From: Laburnicola sp. R22_1
Taxonomy: Eukaryota > Ascomycota > Dothideomycetes > Pleosporales > Didymosphaeriaceae
Length of the DNA: 64,000 nucleotides
NCBI GenBank assembly: GCA_014281115.1
Contig: JACONQ010000006.1
Coordinates: 682,001-746,000, forward strand
Direction: 5' to 3'
This document shows, one piece after another, positions 1 through 11,331 of the stretch; the first letter of the stretch is position 1, and each line of letters begins with the position of its first letter. The position numbers and the translations under genes are program-made. A model generated the notes under the pieces. It worked only from the letters and a program-made list of their open reading frames with translations. It did no database searches and was not told where the DNA came from.

Positions 1-984
1 CTTATACCGTATACTAAGAGTGCGCGAAGTCTTCTTTTACGTAATAAGGTTAAGTAGCTAGCTAATATATATCTACTACGTAAATATATTCTAAATAGTA
101 TAATATAGCTAGATATAATGGCTAGATGCTACTAGATATTAAAAACTATATAGTATTTACTAGGGACCTATATAGTAAGGAGATAGCTACTATAGAGTTA
201 GATCGCTATATTAAGAAGAATATATATCTTTTTAAGTAGAAGCTTAGAATTAAAGATAGAATAAGCCTTGTAATATAGATTGCCCTATACTAGTTTAGAT
301 GTAAGATGCTTATAACTATTAAAAATAAGAACTAAAAGAATATAGATATTTTTATAAAGTATAAGTCTAGGCTAGTAGCTATATACTACTACGTAGCTTA
401 TAGAAGCAATTACTACTAAGGACTATAAGTAGTATTAGATCTCTAATTAATAGCTTATTGCTTCTATAATAATAGTAATAGCTATACTAAATAGATACTA
501 AAGGTGTGAAGAATATATAGGTACGCGCTTATACTATAGAATTTTTATAAAATATAAGTAGAGTAATAGCTAGATATCTAGAAGTTGATAGGTTATTAGT
601 AAAGAATAGTAGGATGCTATTTAGTGTTAGGAGTAGGCGTGCGCGCAATTTATTATATATTATAGTAGTAGAGTAGAGTAGGAGTTCTAAGTAGTTAATT
701 ATCTAGTAACGCAGTAAAAAATTATAAGGTAGTGTTAATTATTTAGTAACGCAAGTAAGTTAGGATATTATTATTATAGGGTTAGTTGTCTTAAAAGCTA
801 GGAGGAGACATTAGAACAACTTTAACACGCTCTAGCTCTAGGACTTAGCGCTTACACGTAATATTATATAATATTATATTATATAGATACTAGTAACGCA
901 ATAGAAAAACGTAGTAATTAAACGTAGTAGGACTACTTAAAAACTAAATAAGTAGAGGCAGTTTATACTCCTGCTTAGAAGGGA
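1..984 (+). repeat. 1.3-kb dispersed repeat, copy F (cut by window edge)
   Basis: From about base 60 this matches the copies at 40026-41343 and 49718-51026 in the same orientation and the copies at 30695-31898 and 42982-44284 in reverse. It ends, like them, with a purine-rich tail (CTTAGAAGGGA at 974-984), after which copia-like sequence starts. The first about 40 bases resemble the opposite end of the family in inverted orientation, so the left edge may be rearranged. It carries the same decayed reading frame as the other copies (AAAAACTATATAG at about 142 onward). No known protein domain is recognised. Confidence 0.7.
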
Positions 985-3322
985 CTACGGCTATAAAAAT
1001 AAGAGAAAGTGTAAATCTACTACCTAAAATATAGCCTAAAATTCTAAGTACAGCCACTTACTACTATAATAAGAGTCTATTAGCTCTATATACTTTGTAA
1101 GCACTAGATAAAGTGCTTAAAAATTAGTTTAGGTAGTATTTTTATTAGTATAAGCCTGCTTAAGTATAAGTATAGATAGCTAATTATTAATCCAATTAAA
1201 GTAAAATTTATACCTATTGCTATTAGGTATATCTCTTAAAAAGAGATTAAGTAACAAGGTAGAATAAGCAAGCATTTAAAGTAAATCCTAGAGACTATAT
1301 TAGATACCTAATTAGTTATACAGTATTAAATCTCTATAAAACATAAATTCTAATACTTAAATAGATAATTACTACGCGTAATATTATATTTAATAAAATA
1401 TTATTCTATAAGGGCAAAGCTAAGTAAGGCATATTCTATAAAGAAGTAGTAAAGATTGTTAAAGTTCTATATAAGAGGGAGATTAATAATCTAAAAAAGA
1501 GTTAGCAGATATCCTTAATCTTATTACTATACTAAATAAGTAAGCAAGTACTAAGTAAGTAGAAAATAGTGCTCTTATTTAGTAATTTAAGAGCTTAGCT
1601 AGCTAGACTAGTAATTAAGTAGCTAATAGGACTAATATATAGGTAGTAAGCTTAGCTAGTAAGTAGCTAAGAATTTGTATAGTTTAAAGCAAGTATATAA
1701 AGCTTATAACTCCTAAATCGACGCTAAAGCTAGGCAATCTAGGGTATAATAAGTTAAGAAATTATAGAGACACTAATAGCTAATAAAGTATATGCTAATC
1801 TAGGCAAACTAGTCTATTAGATTCTAAAGAGTATTCTCTTAAAAGTCTAGAGACTAAGAGCTCTATAGCTATCTTTTAATTTAGCCCTAAAAGCTTAACT
1901 GTGCTAGAGAAAGGAAATAACCTACTAGTAAGCTAAAGGTAAAAATAAGATTAAGCACCTATAAGATTAAGTAGAAAACTCTAAGATATTAATACAAATA
2001 CGCGCATTTAGAACTATCTACCTCTTTAATAATAAAATAATTATAATTAGTATAATAATACTACTAATTAGCAAAAAGGTAGGTTATTTATATATACACT
2101 AATTACTAGTTATATAATAAACGTTTTTTAAGATAACTTTCTATTTATATATATTCTAGAAGCATAGAGAGTTTAGAATAAGTACTAAAAGTATACTATA
2201 ATAAATTCTATAGTTACTATAGTAATACTTAAAAGATACTAAAGGTATTGCTTTTTACTTATCTATATAAAGATAAGCTGATAAAGCTACCTACCTTATA
2301 GAAACACCTCACTAAATATCTACTTAGAAAGCTCTTTAAGCAAGCCTTTAATATTAAGATTAGTATACTTAAAAAGAAAGGAACCTTAATAATAATCTAT
2401 TAAGTATAAGCTACTAGACAACTACTTCTATTAAAGTAGATTTAAACTTATAAGTTTAATTAGAATAGGTACTTTCTAAAGTATAAGGCTTAAATTATTA
2501 TAAGAAATAATCTCTAGGATAAGAACTTGCTATAGTTAACCTACGCAGCAACACTTATAGTATAGTTGTTTAGAACTATAATAGTAATTATAGTAGAATA
2601 TAATCTAGAAATTATTTAATATAATATAGTAGGAGTATTTTTAAACACTTATATTATAGCTAAAAATCTAGTTATCTATAAGCTTCTAAATAGGTTTAAG
2701 CAATATAGCAAGTGCGTGTTTCTTAATTAAGCTCTATATACATTAAGAGACTCGCCACTACTATAGCATAAGGAGTTTTTAAAATTACTAAGATTTATAG
2801 GACTTACTATAGTAAAAAAGAGCCTTGTTTATTTATAAGTAAAGATTGTAGAATCTTAGTACTCTTCTATATTAATAATATACTTCTAGTCTTTAATGTA
2901 GCTTATAAAGTAGAGGTATAAAAGCTGTAGAGCTAGGTTAAAATAAAATATAAGATTAAAAACTATAGACTAGTTAAATAGTTTCTAGATGTCTAAGTAA
3001 TCTAAGATTATAAGAATAGAATAATCACACTTATTTTTAATACTTACATTAATAAGATTGTAAAGAAGTTTAATCTTAAAGATAGTAGAAGCTTCTCTAT
3101 AATACCTCTTTTATTAGAAGAGCTTATAAAGAATACTAGAAAAGCGACTAAGTAATAGATTAAAAGCTACTAGAAATATATTAGCTTAGTAGTATACACA
3201 GCAATTATACTTAGTCCTAATAATATATTTACTATTTTAAAACTTTTACACTTTCTAATAACTTTAAGTAAATAATACTTTATTATAGTTAATTAAGTAA
3301 TTATATATTTTTAGAAAACGCG
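985..3322 (+). pseudogene. Ty1/copia polyprotein relic, 5' portion (through reverse transcriptase)
   Basis: Reading through stops gives a Pseudoviridae-type reverse transcriptase on the plus strand. A block beginning TYAATL (about 2540) leads into an RALYGLR-like block seen as ALYTLRDSPLL (about 2735), then the catalytic YVDD box as YINNILLVF (2867-2893). Both aspartates of that box have become Asn, which RIP explains. The thumb region and the start of the RNase H linker follow to about 3320. Upstream (985-2400) must hold gag, protease and integrase, but I could not place their motifs confidently. The frame is interrupted at 3323-3330 by the hAT target duplication and resumes at 11450. Many TAG and TAA stops make it non-functional. 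Confidence 0.8.
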
Positions 3323-3330
3323 CTAGTAAT
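3323..3330. repeat. Target-site duplication CTAGTAAT (left, hAT)
   Basis: Identical 8-mer at 11442-11449 on the other side of the element; it delimits 3331-11441 exactly. Confidence 0.85.
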
Positions 3331-3597
3331 TAGGCTGGCAAATGGGTATAGGTTAGGTTAAGGTTTGGTTCCTTTACATAAGACCTAATCCTAACCTAAC
3401 CTCTACCTATAGATTTTACGCTAGTAATAGGTATAGGTTAGATTAGAGTTGCATAGACTAGATTATATTAGGTCTAACTAATTAAATCTTTTATTAGCTA
3501 TATGTAATTTTTATAGTAAATTACTATAAAGAATACCCTTATTATTATAGTAGTAATTATTACGTTTACTTATTATAGTAAAAGTATAGCTTTAGTA

Positions 3598-3992
3598 TTA
3601 AATATATATATTAAACCTAACTAAGCGTCTAGCTATTCTAAACTTAACTAATCGCCTTACTATTTATCTAGTGTCTATATACTTCTTATAATACCTATTT
3701 ACTAGCTATATATTCTTAGCCTTTATAGTAACCTATTATATATAAATAGTGTTAATATTAGTATTTATTTTATAGTAAGAGTAAAGTGTTATAAAGAATT
3801 ACCTTTAAATATTCTAATTACAAAAGCCTCTATTACCTCCTAGAGAGCAGCTAGCGCAATAAACTAGAAGCGCCGGTTTTTCCTATGATTATTTTATACT
3901 ATTTCCTTAATATAGCGGTAGAATAGCATTTTTCTAATAAGAGGCTTAATACTCTTTTAGTACTTTTTAATTTTCTTAAGCGTAATAGCTAT
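3598..3992 (-). pseudogene. Histone H3 / CENP-A-like histone-fold relic inside the hAT
   Basis: Read on the minus strand through stops, this has the H3 fold in order. An alpha-N block KIKKY*KSI (about 3977-3950) matches REIRRYQKS. LIRKMLF (3941-3921) matches LIRKLPF, and YIKEIV matches LVREIA. A loop follows, then RRF*FIALAAL*EVIEAF (about 3875-3822), which matches RFQSSAVMALQEACEAY. FK-DTN matches FEDTN, and VTIKAKNI*LVNR (3732-3694) matches VTIMPKDIQLARR. A 38-nt GT-starting interruption (3765-3802) lies exactly between FE and DTN with phase restored, so it may be a short intron whose 3' AG has decayed. Loop 1 is one residue longer than canonical H3 and the frame runs about 28 codons past the usual C-terminus. 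The N-terminal tail upstream (about 3993-4110) is not recognisable. Nearly all departures are RIP-type. Whether it was H3, CENP-A or a distant variant is open. Confidence 0.75.
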
Positions 3993-4109
3993 ATAATATT
4001 AGAATATATATATAATAAATAGCTGTAATAATAGTATACTACCTAGCTTCTAGTAGTGCTTTCTTTTAGCGCAGTAGGTAGTATTTTATAAGATGCCTTT
4101 TACGTAGCT

Positions 4110-4403
4110 TTAGTAGCTAGTAGCTTTTTCTTTATTACTTAAATTCTATTAGTAACTATTTTAGTGTATCTAGATAGTCTAGTATATGCTATTATCTTAG
4201 AAATTAAGGTTATATAGTAGTTAAGGCTATAGAGTATTAAAAAAGTAGCTAGAAGGGTAGTAAGGTAAAGTAGCTAAGTAGGTAGTAAAGTAAGTAAAGA
4301 AAATACGCTAGTGTTATTAGCGCCTTGCTAATATGCACAGGCCCCTATAGCTACTTTTTCTAATAATAATAATATTTTTATTATTTCTATAATATTAACT
4401 ATA
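4110..4403. other. hAT interior between H3-like relic and pogo insertion
   Basis: AT-rich, with stops in all frames. It may include the N-terminal tail of the H3-like relic on the minus strand, but no motif fixes a start. Confidence 0.3.
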
Positions 4404-4412
4404 ACGTGGTTT

Positions 4413-4446
4413 ACCAGCGAGTGACCCACACTAGTAAGCGCGTCAC
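4413..4446. repeat. 17-bp tandem TIR boxes, left end of 4404 element
   Basis: Units 4413-4429 and 4430-4446 start ACCAGCGAG and ACTAGTAAG, with about 10 of 17 positions equal and C/T accounting for several differences. The mirror pair lies near 6222-6258. Likely transposase-binding sites by analogy with other families here. Confidence 0.6.
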
Positions 4447-4472
4447 CTTTGCCAAGACCCCACCAAACCATT

Positions 4473-6170
4473 TTATTCATTATTAGACTGCGTCGCAACA
4501 CTACTTAAAAATATATACTAAGTTAATGCATCTAATTTAGATTCTTCCTCTTTAACTCCCTAGCAGGTTTGTGCATTGTGTCCAGGTTGCCTGCAGATAC
4601 CACAACGCCGTTAAGTTAATAGCCCTATTGTAGCGCGACTAGTACCTAATAACTATTTACCCTTCTTCTATCCACTAGCATCCTTAGAAGTGGCTAGCTA
4701 AGATCCCTCTACTACTATAAGTAATCCCTAATGCTGGATATACCTCCTTTTACGCGATTTTCGTCTTATAGTCTCCTTAATTGTCTTGCAAAGGCCTGCA
4801 ATTTTATCTAACACTAGTACCTAACTATGCATTACACTTAGAGCGCCTTTTTTAAGCTTCTTAAGCACCTGTATAGTTGAAGTTAGTGATAAATTAAAGT
4901 AATCTCTAATTCTCTTGCGAACTAGTGTTGATTACGCCTTAAATTCGCGTAGGTTACTTAGTATTTTAGACTCCTAGATAGTAGGCTCTTTAATGGGCAG
5001 ACTAGGTGTACGGATGCGGATGTTAAAGTGCTGTAACATCTCCTCTGGATTCAATAGGACTAGCCCAGCACCGCGAAAACCACCCTTAATTGTCTCTGCA
5101 GAGAAAACCTTCAAAAACGCGATTTTAAAGGCTAGGAGGAACTTAATCTTTATAATGTGGGTTATTAGCCAACGCGCCAAGCCCAAGATCTCAGCACCAT
5201 ATGCCTTCTTTAGCGGAGAGAAACAGTCCACATCTAATAGCTATAGTAGGTATAATAAATATAGCGGCATATAGAGAGTAATAATCTTATGTTCCTTATA
5301 GTAATCCTAGAACTTAATTAAGTTATAGCTCTTATAGCCGTTAATAACTAGCAGCTAATAGGTTCCTTTAGCGCGTCTCTTTGTATGCGCGTTAAAGTGT
5401 TTTAACCACGCGATACCAAGCTTATTATTTGTCTAGCTGTTCTCGCTAACAGCGATTATCTAATTGCCAGGAATTAACGCGTCTTTGTACTAGGTAGAGA
5501 TGTGACGCTTACTAGCGTAGATAATAAAGGGAGAGATTGCCTATTTAGTAGCGCAGATACTCTGGATTACTGTAATCTACTAGCGGTCGCCTGGCTGTAT
5601 TAATTTGGGTTTCGCACGCCTCTCTAATGCTATAACCACAAGTTAAGATCCTATAACCCCTATTAGGAAGCCTAATTCATTAAAGTTGTAGGTATCCTTA
5701 TTTATAATACTATACTTAACTTTAATGCCCTCTATAAGCTTAAACTACGCGTTTATAACCTTAGGATCTTCCTATTATGCTCTCTAATTATTGTATGACT
5801 AAGACTAACGCGTTTTAACTTTACGTCTATGCTTAATAAACCTATCTGTCTAGTTAATACTAATAGGTGGCTTTCTTCTCTATAAACGTAGTGAATCGGC
5901 CATTGTGTGTATTATAAGCTTCGTAGGAGAAAACCCACGCGTGTCTAGCTCGATTATACAATTAACAAGCGCCTGCTTCTTAAGAAGAGTAAAATTCTTT
6001 AATTTAGGTGAGTTATCGCGTCGTGCAGTCGTTCTGTTGCGTCTTTAATTAAGCGTTCTACGATTAACGTTATACAGCCCTACTGCTGCTCGCTCTGTAA
6101 AATTTAGGTCTTGTTTAATAGCTCTAATAGTAATAAGTAACCAAGCTTTATTAGATAGCTTAGAAGACAT
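4473..6170 (-). pseudogene. pogo/Fot1-like transposase relic (566 codons)
   Basis: The start Met at 6170 opens a psq-type helix-turn-helix (AIKQDLNFTERAAVGLYNV) followed by a CENP-B/Tc5-type HTH (IIELDTRGFSP). The catalytic DDE core is in the middle. The C-terminal part includes GGFRGAGLVLLNPEE (about 5090-5050) and a CCHC zinc knuckle, C-x2-C-x4-GHNAQTC (about 4590-4562). The stop is at 4473-4475. Length is an exact codon multiple, so there is no net frameshift, but numerous TAG/TAA codons interrupt it. The family normally cuts and pastes at TA in the nucleus using a DD35D triad. Only the segment 4974-5231 is open for more than 80 codons. Confidence 0.85.
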
Positions 6171-6269
6171 AGTAGGTGGTTGTATTATGATGATATTATT
6201 AGTAATAGTGGGGTCTTGGCAAAGGTGGCGCGCTTACTAGTGTAGGTCACTCGCTAGTAAACCACGTTA

Positions 6270-7620
6270 GTTATTATATACTATTATTGCACTCTATACT
6301 ATAGTGTCTATTAAGAAAGAGTCTTCTAATATTCTAAAGGGCCTTCTAAGTAGTAGCCTATAGATTCTAGCAAATTTTAAGTATAATAAGTAGGAGAGTC
6401 TTACTAAGATACCTAGTAATTATTACCTTTTATTATACTATATACTAACATAGATAGGGCTTTAAGTTAAGAAATAAAGAGGTTAGCACTATCTTTTATA
6501 TTATAAATAAGGTAGCTTTTAGAGAGGTTATTCTACTAACTATAAAATGCTATTTAAAGGTATACTTAGTAATAACGCTTATACTATTATATTAAGGTCT
6601 TACAATACACTTTATAGTAAAGAAGAAAAGGTACTAAACTCTACTAAATTAGCTAATTAAGCTATATAATATTAGCTTAAAAAGAAGTTTTATAATAATA
6701 AAGACTACTAATTACTTTTTAAAGTGTAAAAGTATTAATAGCTTACGCAGGAAAAAAAGAACTTATATAGTCTTACTTTAAGAATTAAAAAAGTAGTATA
6801 TTATTATATACTATTATTATATATTAGTTAATTAATAAGTAGTAGGCAACTAGTTAAAGGCGAAACTAATAGCTATATATAAAAAGTAGGATAAAATTAA
6901 GAATAAAGTTAATCTAAGGGCCTACTAAGCAGCCTTAACTAAGCGTAGAATTATTACTAGTAAAAAGAAAGGCCATTCTATACTATAAAGTTGTATAGGT
7001 AAATAAATCTTTAGTTATAGTAGTATATAGAAGAAGTTCTTATACAATATATATAGAATAGGCCTAAGAAAGCTTAAGGCTAATAGCTTTAAAAGTAAAG
7101 CTAATAAGAAAAAGTAAAAGGACTTTTATAATAGCGTAGGTAATATAGATCTAACTACTAAGAAGCTAATAATAATTACTAATAAGAAATAGTTATAAGT
7201 TTATTATACTTATTTATTATATACCTTTACTAGTAATTATTAGTTACTATAAGTCTAGTCAACCTACTAACATTATTAACTATAGTAAAAATAGGATATT
7301 TAATAGTAATAAGGTATATATTAAGGGAACAATAATAAAAAGTATAAAGAGAAAATTAAGAATAATAGGGAGGAGCTTAAGGCTTATTTCTAGAAGCTGC
7401 TAGATAGGTATAACTCTAATATTATAGATAAGGATATAGACTTTAAAGGTTTCTTAGACTTTAGAGGCTTAGGTGCTAAGAAGGTTTTAGTTAATAAGGG
7501 GGTTTTAGATAATAAGGAGGTTTTAGATAATAAGGAGGTTTTAGATAATAAGGAGGTTTTAGATAATAAGGAGGACTTAGGTACTAAGGGAATTTTAGAT
7601 AATAATTAGTGTATAGAATA
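6270..7620 (+). pseudogene. Unrecognised ghost reading frame in hAT, with coding minisatellite
   Basis: Plus-strand translation through stops yields lysine-rich stretches in shifting frames, for example LKAKLIAIYKK near 6860 and KEKIKNNREELKAYF near 7345. It ends in LLDRYNSNIIDKDIDF and a repeated hexapeptide VLDNKE. I cannot assign a domain. Stops are almost all TAG/TAA, consistent with decayed Gln codons, so it may be part of the hAT transposase or a cargo gene. Confidence 0.3.
7482..7610 (+). repeat. 18-bp tandem repeat (about 5-6 units)
   Basis: Units of GGTTTTAGATAATAAGGA recur head to tail with slightly divergent outer units. Eighteen bases equals six codons and the plus frame reads VLDNKE repeatedly, so it behaves like a coding minisatellite. 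Confidence 0.8.
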
Positions 7621-7792
7621 AGATAAGCTAATGTTGTAATTTAGCTATAGCTAATTATTATAGCTAATAATTATATACTAGTTGCTAAGGATACTACCTA
7701 TAGTAGTATAGTAATAAGCTAATTACTATCTAAAACTAACTCTGTAATAAAGGGCTATATACTAATTTAGATATTATAGTGCCTTCTATTTT

Positions 7793-7860
7793 ACTTCTCT
7801 CTATGTATGGTACGGACTCGATCGTAGTTAGAATCTCCACACGACGAAGATCTTCAATAC
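7793..7860 (-). repeat. SINE-like repeat, partial copy 1
   Basis: Reverse complement matches the repeat at 43988-44091, 10118-10255 and 46860-46995 (shared GATTCTAAC...GTCC core). This copy has GATCGAGTCC, a perfect fit to the pol III B-box consensus GWTCRANNC, and is the least mutated at that site. Confidence 0.5.
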
Positions 7861-9739
7861 TAGTTTAGATTTAAAACTAACTTATTATTTGCACGCTATG
7901 TGCTACACGCTATTTTTAGCTAACCTTAATATTAGTTAAATACTACTATAGTTAATATTATAAAATTTAGTTTGTCCTATTCTCTTCTTAAACTACTATT
8001 CTCTTAAATAACTATTTAACTAGTTATTATATTTTTATTATACTAATATCCTTAAGTGCTATATTAAGTGCTACACTTACCTTAGAAATTAATATACAGT
8101 ACTATATTAATAAACTAGTTGCCCTACTACTAGATACTCTCTTTAAATATAGAATTCTAGCCCTATAGGCTAATAGGTTAGGAAGTAAAATAATTTGTCT
8201 TATTTAATATCCTTTTTTAGACTTTTAAAAGTTAAAGATAAGGAAAAAGATATTTGCTACATAAAACGCGTAGTAGTCTAATACTTAATAGGCTACAGAT
8301 AAGCAAACCTATAACCTACACTAGAACTCTTATCTTTATATAGGTATTATCTAGACTATATTCTAAGAGGACGTAGAGTACCCTCTAGTTATTTATATAT
8401 ATTCTATCTTAACTATAGCTATATACTATAACACCTAAGCGTTAACTCTACTAATATCTAGCTAATTAGTACTAAGCACCTTATTAACTATATAAGGTTC
8501 TAAGCATATATATAATAAAATAAGCCTATTTATAAAAGGACTTTTACTCCTTAGTATAAAAAAGTAGATAGCTATTTTATATCCTATATACCTTTTATAA
8601 GTATTTAAAACTAAACCTATATAGATAGTAATTAATAATAACTAGTTCTTTTAAATAGTAGAGTAACTATTCTTTTAACACTTTTTTATTTTCTTAGGCC
8701 TAATGCTGCGATAACTAGCTACTATAGGTTCTGCTAGATATTCTTAAACAAATTTAACGCTGCTAAGACAGCTATTCTTAGTAATATTAGTAGGGTAACT
8801 AAACTCTTTATCTTACTTAATACATAGTCTGCGGCTAATTACCTTAGCTTCTTAGCTATTAATAGTTATTATATTAATAATACTTAGTAGCTTAAAGAGA
8901 CGCTGCTTAACTTTATACTAATATATAGCAGCCATACTAGAGTATTAATAGTATTAGAGATACTATAGATTCTTAAGTATATAGAAACTATATAAAAGCT
9001 CCTAGTAGTTATATATAATAATGCTAGTAATAATAGCACCTTAGCTTAGAGCGTCTAGCCTAAACTATTAGAGGAGAATATTATCTAGAACTAAAAAAGA
9101 AACACAATCCTATATTTTGCTTATATTATTAACTTTATAGTTTACGATATTATCTATTACTTTAAGTTATTAGCGCCTATTAATCTTAACTCTAGAGAGA
9201 TGCTATAGCAGTAATATATAAATAAAATCTAGGCGCAGATATTTATTCTAAATTCTCTTTGCAAAGTATATTAGCTATAATTATAGAAAGTTATTATAGA
9301 AAGTTATTATAGAAAGTTATTATAGAAAGTTATTATAGAAAGTTATTATAAACTAACTAGCGCGCAGTATTATGCTATTTGCATTATAATTAACTAGTTA
9401 CTATAGTAATTTAAGTAATTTCTTATAATATAGAGCAATATACTGCTAAAGAAGCAATTGTTTATAATTTAAGATATCTAAATAAGATAGAGCTCTACGC
9501 ATAAAATATGTAAGCGCGCACTAAATCTTTAGATAAATATTATTATATAGCTAGAGAAGAAGATTATAATAAAGATAACTAGGAGATTAAATACTATTAC
9601 TTATAGTAATACTACAAAGATAGACTTTAAAGAGTTTAAGAAACTTTAACTATTAGCCCTAGAATAGTTATATCCTAAGTTAATTATCTCTACACTCTAA
9701 AAGTTTAAGAAGGCTATAAACTTCCTAAGTAAGACCTAG
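7861..9739. other. hAT interior, no recognisable gene
   Basis: AT-rich and heavily mutated on both strands. Long stop-rich stretches resemble decayed coding sequence, but no motif is identifiable. It contains the 13-bp tandem repeat listed separately. Confidence 0.4.
9282..9352. repeat. 13-bp tandem repeat, about 5 units
   Basis: TATAGAAAGTTAT repeated head to tail, almost without variation. The regularity against a mutated background suggests a recent slippage expansion. Confidence 0.85.
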
Positions 9740-9893
9740 GAGGGGCCGATTTGCACGTGCTAACGAACAGTTCCCAGCTCCCTAACCTATCTCTAAGCTG
9801 CTTTACCTTTTTAATGCGTTTTTAGCACACCCACAGCTTTCCCTTATAGCGTTGTACCGTATACTAAAGGGTCTGCGATGTTTTTCTTTCTAA
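9740..9893 (-). repeat. 154-bp terminal fragment of the 1.3-kb repeat family (copy E)
   Basis: It reads GAGGGGCCGATTTGC to TTTTTCTTTCTA and matches only the TAGGAAGAG end (about 150 bp) of the larger copies. A direct repeat AGTAAGACCTAG flanks it (9728-9739 and 9894-9905), so it inserted as a unit. It is less RIP-mutated than the long copies, keeping CACACCCACAG. Confidence 0.75.
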
Positions 9894-9905
9894 AGTAAGA
9901 CCTAG

Positions 9906-11330
9906 AAATCTTAGGTCCTATATATTTAGCTTATATATAACTAGCTCTTTAATTTCTTAGATAAGATAAATAATAAGCTTATTAAAAAGTTAAATAATAT
10001 TAGATAGCTAGAAGCTATATAGGCTATAGCTAAGATAGGATAAAAGAAGTTACGCAAGTATTACTTAAGAATAGGTAGGAAAAAAGGTTTCTTATTTAAC
10101 TATTAAAGATTTTTATTATGTGGAGATTCTAACTAAGGTAAAGTCCGCACTATACATAGAGAAGAGTAAAATAGGAAGCACTATAATCTAGTATCTAGCA
10201 CATAGTAGTAGTAATAAAATATATACAAAATAATAATAATTTTGTTGTTAACGTTCTGTACAACAGCATTAACAATAGCAGTTAATAGATAGTCTGCTGT
10301 CTAGCATAACTAAGTCACATGTTATCTCCTAACTAGTTGACTATTAGAGAGCCGTAGTAGACTCTTATTTAACTATATAATAATATTAGATCCTTTACAA
10401 AAGCTTATAGCGTATAAAGTATTATATTTATAGCTATTTATTATAGTTACATGCTAATAGTTATATAGACTAAGATATAGAAGACCTAGGACAAGTATAT
10501 ATACTACTAATAGTTCCTAGAGTACCTTAATTACTATAATAGCCTAGTAGCTAGAGATCCTACTTTAGTTTTAAAAACTAACCTAAGATAGTTATAAGAT
10601 AGTAAATAGTTTTAAAAGCCTTCTTTACTACCTAGTTTATAGTTTAGTAGCCTATTTACCTCTAGCTAAAGTTTAGCTATACTAGATATTAATTATAACT
10701 TAGGCCTAACTTAGATAAAAGAAGAAATATATCTAAGTACTTCTATAGTTAAAAAGAGTAATAGGTTTAATGTGCTAGTATAGTAGAAAGTTTATTAAAT
10801 ATCTTACTCTAATTTATATAAATTATAAAGAATATTCTAGTAGTGTAGATTTTATAGGTAGGTGTTAAGCGCGACTTTAATACTAGTAGAGATATAAATA
10901 GAGATTAAAGGCATAATTTTACTGCTTAAATAATTTAAAAGTTATAATAGTTAAGTTTATAATACCTAATAAGCAATATATAAAGTTATTAAATTCTAAT
11001 ATAAGAGAGAATAATTTAGGGACATAGCACTATTAAATAAGGGCGATAATTTATATAAGCTACTAGCTAATAAAGAGACTATTAAAACTATATCACGTTC
11101 TAAGGTTTTAGATAGCAAGCTACTAACGTCTTTCTACTAGGGGTAGCTACTATAGCGTTAGCGATAATAAGATATAATAAATATACGTGTTAATAGAAAA
11201 ATAGTGTTAATTTTACTTTTGCTTAGATCTCTTTTCTTATATACCTTTAGAGAGTAACTAAAGTTACTAATTTTATTACTATTAATTTTATATAATATAA
11301 GTTATATAACTCTAATAGATACTTTAATTT
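9906..11330. other. hAT interior, 3' part
   Basis: Heavily mutated AT-rich sequence containing a SINE-like copy at about 10118-10255. The segment around 10240-10380 is also found at 46980-47260, showing a wider repeat. No gene recognised. Confidence 0.4.
10118..10255 (+). repeat. SINE-like repeat, copy 2
   Basis: GTGGAGATTCTAACTAAGGTAAAG and downstream AGCACATAGTAGTAGTAA match the copy at 46860-46995. Both end in an A/T-rich ATAATAATAATTTT tail. The B-box-like segment is mutated here. Confidence 0.55.
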
Positions 11331-11331
11331 A

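Larger units (their letters stand above)
4404..6267 (-). mobile_element. pogo/Fot1-like DNA transposon, copy 1
   Basis: Inverted ends begin ACGTGGTTTACC (left) and, reverse complemented, ACGTGGTTTACT (right), flanked by the TA dinucleotide typical of Tc1/mariner/pogo (4402-4403 and 6268-6269). Length is 1864 bp. The TIRs continue about 60 bp and contain a degenerate 17-bp tandem repeat followed by TTTGCCAAGACCCCACCA. A second copy of the family lies at 44833-46695. Size and transposase resemble the Fot1-type element Molly of Parastagonospora nodorum, but I cannot verify identity. Confidence 0.92.

Noticed and set aside
3345..3440. Telomere-like GGTTAGG repeats
   Set aside because: They are interspersed with other sequence, mirrored at 11332-11400 and lie immediately inside hAT ends, so they are subterminal repeats rather than telomeric tracts.
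4993..5274. 93-residue plus-strand ORF
   Set aside because: It is the antisense shadow of the pogo transposase at 4473-6170, whose motifs and phase are clear on the minus strand.
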